Shown: positions 34,949 to 43,916, numbered from the stretch's first letter. The stretch: 64,000 nt of DNA from Clostridium sp. AM30-24 (GCF_003480435.1 NZ_QUJB01000012.1:1-64000), one strand, 5' to 3'. The notes: generated by a model from the letters alone, not told the origin. Numbers and translations are program-made.

Positions 34949-35983
34949 ATGAATCAGAAATTAAGACGTGTATTTTTCGCAGGTCTTGGCACTGCCTGCG
35001 CACTCATCCTCACAGATCCTGTCACGGTCTCCGCCGGAACATGGTCCAATCAGGATGGACCGAATCAGTGGAAATATTTTACCGATGACACCAACTATGC
35101 CGCAGATGGCTGGTACTGGATCGACGGCGATCAGGACGGTCTGGAGGAATGCTACTATTTCGATCAGGACGGCATGATGTTGGCAGATACACAGACACCG
35201 GACGGATATGAGGTAAATGCAGACGGTCTCTGGACCGTAAGCGGTCTGGTTCAGAAGCGTGAAGCAACGGTTCAGAAGCTCTCCGCCGGGCTCAACGAGC
35301 AGGGAGATGAGCTCGTCTATTGTGACGAGAGCGGGGAGCTTGCACTAAATGCCTGGAGAAATGCTGACGGGAACTGGTATTACTTTGATGCGGACGGACA
35401 TGCCGTTAAGAGCTGGCAGTATATCGACGGGTTCAAGTTCTACTTTGATGAGAATACACATGTGATGGCTCAGAGTCTGGATGGGATCTTATCTGCCCCT
35501 TCCTTCCAGATCGTTGTCGACCGCGCCCGCTGTCAGGTGACGGTCTATGCCCCGGACGGTGACAATGGGTATATTATTCCTTACCGGACCTTTCTCTGTT
35601 CGCCGGGAAAGAGCAAAACTCCGACCCCATTGGGAATCTTCCGCACCACAAACAAGTACCGCTGGCATGCTTTCGGCGCAACCACATTCGCCCAGTACTG
35701 CACACGCCTCGGCAACACCCATATTCTCTTCCACAGCATGCCTGGAAAAGGCACTACGATCTACAATGTACCCTCTGTGGAATACAACAAGCTCGGTGAA
35801 CCGGCGTCCCACGGCTGCATCCGCATGACCGTTGCCGGTGCAAAATGGCTCTATGATCACTGTGTGTCAGACACAACGGTCACCGTTGGAGATAACCTCC
35901 CGGCGCCGTTTGACAAACCAGCAGCCATAAAGATTCCGGAAACCCAGAATTGGGATCCTACAGATCCGGAGGTTGGACAGTAA
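34949..35983 (+). CDS. Secreted L,D-transpeptidase with cell-wall-binding repeats
   Basis: A 344-residue exported peptidoglycan enzyme. The signal peptide is residues 1-30 (LRRVFFAGLGTACALIL, cleavage near VSA-G). Choline-binding-type repeats follow (WYWIDGDQDGLEECYYFDQD, NADGNWYYFDADGHAVKSW). The C-terminal YkuD domain (about 180-325) has SFQIVVDRARCQVTVY at its start, the His of ILFHSMPG and the catalytic Cys in SHGCIRMTVAGAKWLYDH. It should make or exchange 3-3 cross-links or attach wall proteins. The ATG at 34949 follows TTGGGGAATC; an in-frame TTG at 34934 is less likely because it overlaps that site. Confidence 0.92.
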   Translation: MNQKLRRVFFAGLGTACALILTDPVTVSAGTWSNQDGPNQWKYFTDDTNYAADGWYWIDGDQDGLEECYYFDQDGMMLADTQTPDGYEVNADGLWTVSGLVQKREATVQKLSAGLNEQGDELVYCDESGELALNAWRNADGNWYYFDADGHAVKSWQYIDGFKFYFDENTHVMAQSLDGILSAPSFQIVVDRARCQVTVYAPDGDNGYIIPYRTFLCSPGKSKTPTPLGIFRTTNKYRWHAFGATTFAQYCTRLGNTHILFHSMPGKGTTIYNVPSVEYNKLGEPASHGCIRMTVAGAKWLYDHCVSDTTVTVGDNLPAPFDKPAAIKIPETQNWDPTDPEVGQ

Positions 35984-35992
35984 TCTTTAATA

Positions 35993-37252
35993 TTATACCA
36001 GCGCGTCCTGCTTTTCCAGCCTTTTCCGGACGCGCTCCGTTTCCACGCTTCCATCGATCGCCAGACAGGCCGCCCCAACGCCTGCTGCATGTCCGGTCGC
36101 AAAGCAGGTTCCCATCACACGCACAGCCGCAAACGCGGCCTCATCCGCTGAGATCATTCTGCCTGCCCCGAACAGATTTTTCACATTCTCCGACTGAAGC
36201 GCCCCGAGAGGAATATCAAAATAGCTTCCCGACTTCACTTCCATATAAGTCGCCATTTTGTTGACATCCCTGTGGATCTCCGGTTTCCATCCGCCCCGGG
36301 CCACACCATCCGGGCGCTTTCTCCCGGAGATCACATCATCCACCGTGATCGTCTCCTTTCCCACCAGCTTTCTCGTCTCCCGAAAACCGATCGACGGTCC
36401 GATCACCGCCAGCTCACTGTGCTCCATTCCCGGCATATAGGTTCGCAATGCCTGAATATATCCGAGCACCTGCTTTCTCGTCTCCCTCTCCATCCGTGTC
36501 ATCTCTTCTGCCGAAAGTCCTTCTGGAATGATGCTCGGAAGAAGGACATGGACGATCCCGGAGTTTTCCATTCTGAGGATAAATCCTTTTTCTCTGGTAA
36601 GATTTCTGATCCCTTCTGCCTTCGCTCTCACCACTGCCCGCTCAACCGCCGCCGGTGACAGATCCACATCCGCTGCCACACCGCTCAGCCGGAAAGTCAG
36701 CGTCGCTGCCTGCGGATGTCCGCCATCGGTTCCCCATATGAGCTTCGCACCAGCAAGTCTGGACAGATTTGCGTCTCCGGTTGCATCCACGAATGCCTTT
36801 GCCGAAACGGTAAACAGGCCCTCATCATCCGCACACTGAATCGTCCGGATCTCATTCTCCACAGTCTCTGCGCCAATCAGCACCGTATGTAAAAAATAAT
36901 CCACATGTTCCTTTTCCAACAGGTTGTCCAGCGCGCATTTCAGATACTCCGGCTGAAAGATAATATCCCGATTACCGGATGCGGAAATCTCCTCGGCGAT
37001 CGTCGGACCAAGTGCCCTCATCTCATCCAGCACAAGCTGCCCGATCCCTTTCACCACCCGCACCGGATCCGATCCGCATGTATAAAATCCACAGAAACAA
37101 TTAACCCCTGAGTTCGTCGCCTCTCCTCCGAGATAAGCATTCCGCTCCACCAAAAGCGTTTTCGCTCCCGCCTTCGCTGCTCCGACTGCCGCGGCCACAC
37201 CTGCAGTACCACCGCCAACAATTACTATATCATATTGATAGGAACGCTCCAT
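35993..37252 (-). CDS. FAD-dependent oxidoreductase (FAD_oxidored family)
   Basis: A 419-residue flavoprotein. The N-terminal dinucleotide motif is YDIVIVGGGTAGVAAAVGAA, followed by LVERNAYLGGEATNSG and the second FAD segment AFVDATGDANLSRLAGA. The C-terminal IPLGALQSENVKNLFGAGRM and AAVRVMGTCFATGHAAGVGA complete the FAD site. The substrate is unknown. The ATG at 37252 has GGAG about 11 nt upstream; upstream in-frame starts exist but the family begins here. It converges on the L,D-transpeptidase gene with a 9-nt gap. A 9-bp hairpin (GCGCGTCC/GGACGCGC) lies in its last codons. Confidence 0.85.
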   Translation of the reverse strand: MERSYQYDIVIVGGGTAGVAAAVGAAKAGAKTLLVERNAYLGGEATNSGVNCFCGFYTCGSDPVRVVKGIGQLVLDEMRALGPTIAEEISASGNRDIIFQPEYLKCALDNLLEKEHVDYFLHTVLIGAETVENEIRTIQCADDEGLFTVSAKAFVDATGDANLSRLAGAKLIWGTDGGHPQAATLTFRLSGVAADVDLSPAAVERAVVRAKAEGIRNLTREKGFILRMENSGIVHVLLPSIIPEGLSAEEMTRMERETRKQVLGYIQALRTYMPGMEHSELAVIGPSIGFRETRKLVGKETITVDDVISGRKRPDGVARGGWKPEIHRDVNKMATYMEVKSGSYFDIPLGALQSENVKNLFGAGRMISADEAAFAAVRVMGTCFATGHAAGVGAACLAIDGSVETERVRKRLEKQDALV

Positions 37253-37393
37253 ATCAAAATTCACTCCTTTTTGTAAGCACATGTTGTCAATCAAGTCAGA
37301 CCCCCTACTCCCGCCGACATGAATTTACGATGATTCACGATCGGAAAAAGGTGTGGCTTATCTGACCAGGTTCAAGTCGAAATATTGGCACAA

Positions 37394-37885
37394 CTATAAC
37401 AGAAATTTTAAAAGTCCCTGACACCCGGCTGTCACATCCCGCCAGGTATCATCAAAATTCCCGGTATACCACGGATCCGCCACATCCGGCACCTTATCCG
37501 GGTTCCGCTTTCCTGCTTTAAGCTCTTTCCAGCCATCTCCGGCAAATTCCAGCATCTTATAGATCTTCTTCTCCGGATCACCGCCCGCAATCTGCGTTAT
37601 ATTCCGGATATTCGCCTGATCCATCCCGATCAGATAATCGAATTTCCGGTAATCCTCCCTCTCCATACATCTCGCAGTCTTCCCCGCGCAGGAGATGCCT
37701 GCCGCTGCCAGCTTCTTTCGCGTTCCGGGATGTACCGGGTTTCCGGTCTCCTCATAGGAGGTCGCCGCGGATTCGATATAAAATTCAGCGGAAAGGTTGT
37801 GTTTTGCCACGAGGTCTTTAAAGTAGAACTCGGCGAGTGGGCTTCGGCAGATGTTGCCGAGGCAGATAAAAAGTACCTTTATCAT
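37394..37885 (-). CDS. Low-molecular-weight protein-tyrosine phosphatase
   Basis: A 163-residue phosphatase. The P-loop with the nucleophilic cysteine is at the very N-terminus (VLFICLGNICRSPLAEFYF, a CLGNICRSP form of CX5RS). The general-acid Asp lies in PDVADPWYTG near the C-terminus. Such enzymes remove phosphate from tyrosine or arginine of proteins and often act on capsule or exopolysaccharide kinases; none is nearby. The ATG at 37885 starts exactly at the family N-terminus. The upstream ribosome binding site is weak (AAGGAGAAAC about 10 nt away). Confidence 0.93.
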   Translation of the reverse strand: MIKVLFICLGNICRSPLAEFYFKDLVAKHNLSAEFYIESAATSYEETGNPVHPGTRKKLAAAGISCAGKTARCMEREDYRKFDYLIGMDQANIRNITQIAGGDPEKKIYKMLEFAGDGWKELKAGKRNPDKVPDVADPWYTGNFDDTWRDVTAGCQGLLKFLL

Positions 37886-38059
37886 TGTTTTGTTTCTCCT
37901 TGTTTTGCCCCGGAATGCCCTGTTTTGCAAGGGATTTCCGTGGTTATTGTGATATGCTCTGAAATTACAGATTGTGGCAAATCAGAGCAAGATTGAGCAA
38001 GTTGTTACTATCTGTTGCTTTCTTTGAATTTCCGAAACATTGTTTCAGGAATCTATGAC

Positions 38060-39313
38060 TTAACTAATGATATATTTTGTACCCTTGCCTTTTCCTTCCA
38101 CTGTGATCACACCTTTTTCGCACATACCTTTCAGTATCTTTGTTGTCTTTGATTTACCAAAAGGTACATACGGTGCAACTTCACTGATCGGCTTCAGCAT
38201 CGTCTTGCTCAAAAGCTTATAAACTACAATTTCATCTTCTGTCAGATCAGCATTTTTTTCAAATATCGGAAGCACAATTTTTATAGCATTTTCCGAAACT
38301 TCAAAATCCGGTTTTATCAAAGCTTCCGCATAGAGTTGTTTTATTCTTGTAATTCCCGTTCCAAATATCTCTACGAATCCTAATCTATAAAATACATTGG
38401 CAAGATTTCTATTTCTTAAAACAGAAAGCTTTCCAAACAGATATTCTTCCTCTGTGATTCCAGACGGTAATCCACCAGGAGAAACAATTTCGATTCGATC
38501 ATCAAACATCGAAACTCTGATTTGTGAATCCACATCCCATACTCTATGAATCAGAGCATTGGCGATTGCTTCTCGAAAAGCAGCTTCCGGTATTTTCTCC
38601 ATTTTCTTTCGATCGGCACCTTGTATTACTTCGTATTGATAATAGTCTCTGAATACCTCGATTGCCTTTTCATATACCTCTAAAACCGATACATTTTCAA
38701 AGGTTGATCTCTTTTGAATGATACTGATGTTTTCTCCGAATTTGACAATATCAATTCCGGGGAAATGATTTTTATCTGCCAAAATTCCTGCCGCATTATT
38801 GAATCCATTTACATCGTCATATAAGTTTAATGTTTTCAGCGTATCCTTATCAAAATTTTCAATCCGGACAGTTTCTTTCAGTTTACGATGTAAAATTTCA
38901 AAGGACAGTTCCTGATCTTTGCAAGGCAATTCTTCAAATCGAATGTTTTTTCCATCCAGTACCAGCCTTGAAAACTCCAGAGTGTCTACTTCTATCGTTG
39001 CTGTATCATTCCGCTTGTAGGCTTTCGATTTATATAGATACGGCTTCTGAAGTCCACTTTTCACAGTAAGTTTTATCGTCTGGTCATTATTCTGTATTTC
39101 AAGCGTATAGTCCGGCTGCGGTGTAATGCTGTCATTGATTTTATTTTCAATATCCAGACAAGCTTGCTTGACATCCGGCAAACCTTTTATATTTCCATCA
39201 TCATCTACACCAAAAAGAATGGTTCCGCCATCATAATTTGAAAAGGCACTGACTGTTTTTAAAAATGTGTTCGTAATCGTTTCCTTGAACTCCACTATCC
39301 TTGTTTCACGCAT
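38060..39313 (-). CDS. AlbA_2 / RecG-like ATP-binding regulatory protein
   Basis: A 417-residue accessory protein. The N-terminal AlbA_2 (Schlafen-type) nucleic-acid-binding domain covers about 1-125 (ETRIVEFKETITNTFLKTVS, NYDGGTILFGVDDDGNI). A GHKL-like ATP-binding domain (about 225-335) has PEAAFREAIANALIHRVW and FGTGITRIKQLY. A C-terminal winged helix (about 350-417) ends the protein. Relatives are annotated as putative transcriptional regulators or RecG-related helicases and occur in accessory and defence regions. GGAGGCGATTGAT precedes the ATG. The gene is visibly more A+T-rich than its neighbours, which suggests recent acquisition. Confidence 0.85.
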   Translation of the reverse strand: MRETRIVEFKETITNTFLKTVSAFSNYDGGTILFGVDDDGNIKGLPDVKQACLDIENKINDSITPQPDYTLEIQNNDQTIKLTVKSGLQKPYLYKSKAYKRNDTATIEVDTLEFSRLVLDGKNIRFEELPCKDQELSFEILHRKLKETVRIENFDKDTLKTLNLYDDVNGFNNAAGILADKNHFPGIDIVKFGENISIIQKRSTFENVSVLEVYEKAIEVFRDYYQYEVIQGADRKKMEKIPEAAFREAIANALIHRVWDVDSQIRVSMFDDRIEIVSPGGLPSGITEEEYLFGKLSVLRNRNLANVFYRLGFVEIFGTGITRIKQLYAEALIKPDFEVSENAIKIVLPIFEKNADLTEDEIVVYKLLSKTMLKPISEVAPYVPFGKSKTTKILKGMCEKGVITVEGKGKGTKYIIS

Positions 39314-39364
39314 ATCAATCGCCTCCATTTCGTTCTTATTGAATATATTATATGCAGAAATACG

Positions 39365-39400
39365 CAAAAAAGCAATCGTATTTTTTTACGATTGCTTTTT
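39365..39400. terminator. Strong bidirectional terminator upstream of two divergent genes
   Basis: AAAAAAGCAATCGT and ACGATTGCTTTTTT form a 14-bp perfect inverted repeat around an 8-nt A+T loop. It lies between the divergent starts at 39313 (-) and 39563 (+), where no gene ends nearby. It may insulate the acquired AlbA_2 gene or mark an older gene boundary. Confidence 0.85.
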
Positions 39401-39562
39401 TGATTGTCTTGTATTCACCCTTACTTTTATTTTGCCGTTTTTTTGTCATCCTTGTAGATTGATGTCATTAAATCACTAATTTCCCCTCATCCTGTTTTTA
39501 TTTCTCACAAACTATGATACAATCATTAGAAATAGCCGACAAAATCCAAGGAGGAAATCAAC

Positions 39563-40627
39563 GTGGAGAAAAAACGGATTCGGGACTTTGGAATCGTACC
39601 CGGAAGAGTAAAAACAGGAAAAAGAAATGCGATTACGGATGTACCTGGTGTACTGGTAGGACACTGTACTGTGAACACAGAAGAAAATCATACCGGTGTG
39701 ACCGTGATCATCCCTGGACCGGACAATGCATTTGCAAATCACTATACGGCGGCAGCCTATATCCACAATGGATTTGGAAAAAGTGCCGGTCTGGTACAGG
39801 TAGAAGAGCTTGGGACCCTTGAAACACCGATTGCCCTTACAAATACGTTAAATGTCGGAAAGGTTTGGGATGCACTTGCCGGTATCGTGATCGAGCAGTG
39901 CCAGAATGATGGGCTGGAACCAATGAGCATTAATCCGGTCGTTGGCGAGTGCAATGACTGCCGGATCAACCAGATCCAGAAACGTGCAGTTGGTGAAAAA
40001 GAAGTGCGGCAGGCTTTTGCGGCTGCTGCCGAGGAGTTCGAAGAAGGGGATGTCGGCGCCGGTGCCGGTACCATCTGCTACGGCATGAAGGGCGGAATCG
40101 GCTCTTCATCCCGCGTGATCTGTATTGGTGAAAAGGAATACACCATCGGCGTTCTGGTCCAGTCAAACTTTGGTGCAACCGAAGATTTTGTACTGAACGG
40201 AGAGGCTGTTGGTCCAAAAATTCTGGAATGGAAGCAGGAAAAGAATGATATGGCTGCATCCGAAGAAGACAAAGGTTCTATCATGAGCATTCTGGCTACC
40301 GATCTCCCATTGACAAGCCGTCAGCTCAAACGGATCCTGAAAAGAACAGGGGTTGGCATCGCACGAACCGGCGGTTATACAGGACATGGAAGCGGAGAAG
40401 TCATGATCGGCTTTACAACCGCAAACCGGATCCCATCCGGTCGTGAGGAGGAGCTGCTCCAGATATCAGCAATTCCGGAGCATGTGATCAACCGGGCGTT
40501 TCTCGCTGCTGCGGAAGCCGAACAGGAAGCGATCTTAAATTCCATGACGGCTGCAAAACAGACCCGCGGAAGAGAGGGAGAGCTGTATTACAGCCTTGCA
40601 GAATACCTTAACGACAGGGAAGCCTGA
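39563..40627 (+). CDS. P1-family (S58) peptidase, DmpA-like aminopeptidase
   Basis: A 354-residue self-processing N-terminal-nucleophile hydrolase. The family opening is IRDFGIVPGRVKTGKRNAIT and DVPGVLVGHCTV. The core has NEGDVGAGAGT-type sequence (EGDVGAGAGTICYGMKGGIG) and GVLVQSNFG. Autocleavage is expected between Gly238 and Ser239 (DKGSIMSILATDLPL), leaving Ser239 as the nucleophile. Substrates in the family are N-terminal D- or beta-amino-acid peptides and amides. The start codon is GTG, with an excellent AAGGAGGAAATCAAC upstream. It stands alone and ends at its own terminator. Confidence 0.92.
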   Translation: MEKKRIRDFGIVPGRVKTGKRNAITDVPGVLVGHCTVNTEENHTGVTVIIPGPDNAFANHYTAAAYIHNGFGKSAGLVQVEELGTLETPIALTNTLNVGKVWDALAGIVIEQCQNDGLEPMSINPVVGECNDCRINQIQKRAVGEKEVRQAFAAAAEEFEEGDVGAGAGTICYGMKGGIGSSSRVICIGEKEYTIGVLVQSNFGATEDFVLNGEAVGPKILEWKQEKNDMAASEEDKGSIMSILATDLPLTSRQLKRILKRTGVGIARTGGYTGHGSGEVMIGFTTANRIPSGREEELLQISAIPEHVINRAFLAAAEAEQEAILNSMTAAKQTRGREGELYYSLAEYLNDREA

Positions 40628-40643
40628 ACCTCAAAATAGACTT

Positions 40644-40690
40644 GAAGCACCATTTCCGGCATATCACCGGTTCTGGTGCTTCTTTCTTTT
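40644..40690 (+). terminator. Terminator of the P1 peptidase gene
   Basis: GAAGCACCA and TGGTGCTTC form a 9-bp stem followed by TTTCTTTT, 16 nt past the stop. A CCGG/CCGG pairing is possible inside the loop. Confidence 0.9.
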
Positions 40691-40743
40691 GACATGCTTC
40701 GCTTTTTCCTAAATTTATAACGATCAAATGCTATACCCGCAGC

Positions 40744-41136
40744 CTATTTTTCCATGTATTGCTTTATCTTCCCCACGATTCCCAGATCTGCCGCAAGCCA
40801 ATCCACATGATACAGCTCGTCCTTTGTCAGCCATTTTGCCGCCTCATGCTCCTTTAACACCAAATCTCCCGATTTGACCCTGCACACAAAACAGTCCATT
40901 GACAGGTGAAACTTCGGATAATCATACTCCACTTTATCCAAAAGCTCCACCACCTCAATTTCCGTATCTAATTCTTCTGCGATTTCTCTCACAATTGCCT
41001 GCTCTGGAGTTTCTCCATCTTCGATTTTGCCACCCGGAAATTCCCATCCGTCTTTGAATTCACCATAGCCGCGCTGAGTGGCGAAAACTTTTCCTTTTTC
41101 AATGATGATTGCTGCTGCAACTCTAATTGTTTTCAT
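40744..41136 (-). CDS. Nudix (MutT-like) nucleoside triphosphate pyrophosphohydrolase
   Basis: A 130-residue Nudix enzyme. The Nudix box GGKIEDGETPEQAIVREIAE-ELD matches GX5EX7REUXEEXGU with the metal-binding glutamates intact. The opening KTIRVAAAIIIEKGKVFATQRG is typical of (deoxy)nucleoside triphosphate pyrophosphohydrolases that clear damaged or non-canonical nucleotides such as 8-oxo-dGTP. It lies downstream of a 55-codon remnant of a DUF3427-type helicase. Such helicases and Nudix enzymes are often neighbours. Confidence 0.9.
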   Translation of the reverse strand: MKTIRVAAAIIIEKGKVFATQRGYGEFKDGWEFPGGKIEDGETPEQAIVREIAEELDTEIEVVELLDKVEYDYPKFHLSMDCFVCRVKSGDLVLKEHEAAKWLTKDELYHVDWLAADLGIVGKIKQYMEK

Positions 41137-41174
41137 TTTATGGTCATATCCTTTCTTATCCGTTTACAATGTAT

Positions 41175-41342
41175 TCATAGATATTTTCTCTTACCGGGGT
41201 AGATAGCAGAAATCACTTTCCGGCCTTCTTTATAATTGTTTGATATAAACTGGGGCTTATAAGCAAGATTTGACTGTTCATTCTGATTAATAAATGCCGT
41301 TCTGAGTCCCTGGCCCAGCTCCACGATTTTATCCTGTCTCAT
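41175..41342 (-). pseudogene. N-terminal fragment of a DUF3427-type DEAD/DEAH helicase
   Basis: A 55-codon reading with a good ribosome binding site (AGGAGATAGCAG before the ATG at 41342). The product reads ELGQGLRTAFINQNEQSNL, then AYKPQFISNN and KEGRKVISAI. From memory this resembles the first segment of the phospholipase-D/helicase DUF3427 proteins (consensus near LKTAFID...YRP...N...KGxKVLSTI). The reading stops at TGA and the helicase body is missing. It is therefore probably a deletion remnant, not a functional gene. It sits between mazG-like and Nudix genes. Confidence 0.55.
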
Positions 41343-41352
41343 CTGCTATCTC

Positions 41353-41673
41353 CTACAACTGGTCATACTTCGCCGACTTCCCCTTCGCCTTATCCACCGG
41401 ATACTTTCTCTCGTTCATTCCCATCTTCATATTCACGATCTCATCCGCGTCAAGTCCCAGCTTGTCCAAAAGGTTCTGGGAGTATACGATTACATCCGCC
41501 AGCTCCTCTTTTACGTGCTGCAGGTCATACTTCTCATCGTTCCATTGGAAGCACTCCAGGAGTTCTGCCGCCTCGATGACGATGGATTTCGCAAGGTTCG
41601 CGGCAGAATGGAACTGGTCCCAGTCGCGGTCATCGGTAAATTTGCGGATTCTGTCTATGGTTTCCTGTTTCAT
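41353..41673 (-). CDS. MazG-like nucleotide pyrophosphohydrolase
   Basis: A 106-residue all-alpha NTP-PPase. The metal-binding helix pair shows HSAANLAKSIVIEAAELLEC (ExxE), then VKEELADVIVYSQNLLDKLG (ExxD). It matches the single-domain MazG-like family (dCTPase/RS21-C6-like), which hydrolyses nucleoside triphosphates to monophosphates. With the Nudix gene 200 nt downstream, it forms a small nucleotide-cleansing neighbourhood. The end of the coding sequence lies 10 nt upstream of the helicase remnant's start codon. Confidence 0.9.
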   Translation of the reverse strand: MKQETIDRIRKFTDDRDWDQFHSAANLAKSIVIEAAELLECFQWNDEKYDLQHVKEELADVIVYSQNLLDKLGLDADEIVNMKMGMNERKYPVDKAKGKSAKYDQL

Positions 41674-41768
41674 AAAAATTTCCTCTTTTCCAGTAAATGA
41701 TCTTATTTCGGTTGTGTTCTGACCATGAGCAGATAAGCCGTTCCCATCCTGCTCCTATCTGCCGCTTA

Positions 41769-42110
41769 CTACTTCCATTCCTTCCACACCTCCGGCTGAT
41801 ACCCCAGTGTGGACTGTCTCCCGTTTCTTACAACCGGCGTCCTGATCACGGACGGATTTTCCAGAATCTTCTCTAACTTATCCTCATCCGCGATATGCTT
41901 GATCAGCGCAAGCGTATCCTTATCTTTTCCATCCCAGTTAACCATATTTTCGATTCCGCCGTTGACCTCTGCAACTGAACGAAACTCGCCTTTGCTCATT
42001 CCCTTCTCTTTCATGTCAATAAACTGGTATTTGATACCGCGCTCTTTAAAAAACCGCTCTGCCTTCTTCGTATCATTGCACTTTTTTGTGCCAAAAATCT
42101 GTACGTTCAA
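41769..42110 (-). CDS. ArsC/Spx-family thioredoxin-fold protein
   Basis: A 113-residue protein of the ArsC/Spx/YffB family. The N-terminal active-site loop is IFGTKKCNDTKKAERFFKER with a single cysteine (CxxT, not CxxC). The C-terminal part has NPSVIRTPVVRNGRQSTLGY with the conserved Arg-Thr-Pro. It may act as a glutathione- or thiol-dependent reductase; it is not clearly Spx. The start codon is TTG at 42110. An ATG at better spacing from the GGAG opens only a two-codon frame (ATG TTT TGA) whose stop overlaps the TTG, see findings. Confidence 0.85.
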   Translation of the reverse strand: MNVQIFGTKKCNDTKKAERFFKERGIKYQFIDMKEKGMSKGEFRSVAEVNGGIENMVNWDGKDKDTLALIKHIADEDKLEKILENPSVIRTPVVRNGRQSTLGYQPEVWKEWK

Positions 42111-42237
42111 AACATTATTACTCCTTTTTATTTGCCATGACTTTTCCTTATTGCATCCATTATAATACTTTTCATACTAAACTTCCATGTAATCGTAGTA
42201 AAATAAAACAGCAATAAAACCGCGGCACAAAATGTCC

Positions 42238-42299
42238 AAAAGAGGCAGGATGCTCTGTCGAAAGGTCGTTCCTTTTCACAGATTCATCCTGCCTCTTTT
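42238..42299. terminator. Terminator downstream of the AbgB-like gene
   Basis: AAAAGAGGCAGGATG and CATCCTGCCTCTTTT form a 15-bp stem around a ~30-nt loop. It lies 75 nt past the minus-strand stop and is symmetrical enough to act in both directions. Confidence 0.9.
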
Positions 42300-42373
42300 A
42301 TAATTTTCTGACTTGGATTTTCAGAATTTTTCCAGATATCGATCTATCGTTGATCCCAGTTCAGGCTTCTCCA

Positions 42374-43810
42374 TCAATCCTCCAGCCTCGGCCCAACCTC
42401 CTTCGGGATCGGGCACTCGTAGATGCCGTTTGTCTCCGCCATCCACTCATCATGTGCCTTTTTCAGGATCTCCGGGCTTTCCATGGTCTTTAATGCAGCC
42501 AGTGCCATCGCCTCGCCTACATTCAGCATCGCCTTATGGGCGATCTCCGTATTTCCATGGGCGGTCATCTGCCAGGTGTGGGCGGCGGTGCCGAGAGTTG
42601 CGGTGGCAGTTGTGCACATGGCGGTCGGGATCACATAGCTTGCATCACCAACGTCTGTAGATCCGGCCTGGACCTTACCGTTCCAGACAAGCGGTGCGAT
42701 TCCGGTATGAAGCGGATGCGTCTCGATCTCCTCGATATGATTTGCTCCAAACATTCTGCGCATATTGGCACGTTTTGCCTCCATCTCATCCGGAGTTGCT
42801 GTTTCATGATAAAATTTAGAAGCAAGTGCAAAATCTGCCTCGTCATATTTCGGGGCACCGATCTCCTCCATGGACTCATGAAGAACTTCTGAAAGTACAT
42901 GGTTCGGGATGTAATCGGAAAGACCTGCATAAAGCTCATAGGTCATCTCCGTTCCAGTCATCTTTGCAGCTCCCTCTGCCACATCGATCACACGCTGGTA
43001 GATCTCCTTTACCTGCCAGGACTTTGGTGCTCGGATAAAGTAATGGACTCTGCTGTGTCCCTGTACCACGTTCGGAGCAATGCCGCCGACATCACGATAT
43101 GCGTAATGAACTCTTGCTTCAGAAATAATATGCTCACGCAGGTAATTGACACCGACGCTCATAAGCTCTGCCGCATCCAGCGCGGAACGTCCAAGCTCCG
43201 GGGCTGCTGCTGCGTGGGAGGTTACACCCTTAAAGTCGAAGAACACGCTGACATTCGCCAGTGTAGACTCGGACCAGATCGCATTCTTATCGCCCGGATG
43301 CCATGTAAAAGCAGCATCCACACCGTCAAAGACACCTTCTCGTGCCATGATTGCCTTTCCGTCTCCCTTTTCCTCACTCGGGCATCCAAAAAGGATCACA
43401 GTTCCCGCTTCCGGGTGCTCCTCGATATAAGCTTTTACAGCAAGCGCTGCCGCCATGGCACCCGCGCCGAGGAGGTTATGTCCGCATCCATGTCCATCCG
43501 GGTTGTCTCCTGCGGCTTTCTTTCGCATCGTGCAGCCGCCTTCCTGGGACAGCTCCGGCAGGGCGTCATACTCAGCGAGGAAACCGATCACCGGCTTTCC
43601 GCTTCCGTATACAGCCTTGAACGCCGTCGGCATGCCGCCGACTCCCATCTCCACCTGGAATCCCTCTTTTTTCAGGACTTCCTCGTAGAGCTTCGCGGTC
43701 CTGAATTCATGAAATCCGACCTCTGCGTAACCGAAAATTTTGTCGCTGACATCGACGATCAGGGCTCTTTTATCTGCAACAGCCTTTAAGACAAATTCTT
43801 TTTTATCCAT
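42374..43810 (-). CDS. M20-family amidohydrolase, AbgB-like (aminobenzoyl-glutamate hydrolase type)
   Basis: A 478-residue metallo-amidohydrolase. Metal and catalytic segments include FLAEYDALPELSQEGGCTMR, DGHGCGHNLLGAGAMAAALA, FGCPSEEKGDGKAIMA and FTWHPGDKNAIW. A dimerisation domain with KGVTSHAAAAPELGRSALDA follows. It resembles subunit B of p-aminobenzoyl-glutamate hydrolase; other N-acyl or amide substrates are possible, and no AbgA-type partner is present. The ATG at 43810 is the family start, but the nearest GGAAG is about 24 nt upstream, so initiation may be weak or coupled. It is third in an operon with two small membrane proteins and a divergent LysR regulator. Confidence 0.88.
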   Translation of the reverse strand: MDKKEFVLKAVADKRALIVDVSDKIFGYAEVGFHEFRTAKLYEEVLKKEGFQVEMGVGGMPTAFKAVYGSGKPVIGFLAEYDALPELSQEGGCTMRKKAAGDNPDGHGCGHNLLGAGAMAAALAVKAYIEEHPEAGTVILFGCPSEEKGDGKAIMAREGVFDGVDAAFTWHPGDKNAIWSESTLANVSVFFDFKGVTSHAAAAPELGRSALDAAELMSVGVNYLREHIISEARVHYAYRDVGGIAPNVVQGHSRVHYFIRAPKSWQVKEIYQRVIDVAEGAAKMTGTEMTYELYAGLSDYIPNHVLSEVLHESMEEIGAPKYDEADFALASKFYHETATPDEMEAKRANMRRMFGANHIEEIETHPLHTGIAPLVWNGKVQAGSTDVGDASYVIPTAMCTTATATLGTAAHTWQMTAHGNTEIAHKAMLNVGEAMALAALKTMESPEILKKAHDEWMAETNGIYECPIPKEVGPRLED

Positions 43811-43916
43811 ATTGTTTGTCCGAAATTCCGGATCTTCCTTTCCTAAATTTATCAGGAAATTGCGCCTGTGCCGCACGTTTTCATATTTTCCGCCAACCAG
43901 GACGCTTATTTTCCCT

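Noticed and set aside
42899..43789. 296-codon plus-strand reading opposite the AbgB-like gene
   Set aside because: Antisense shadow; the minus-strand product has clear M20 motifs.
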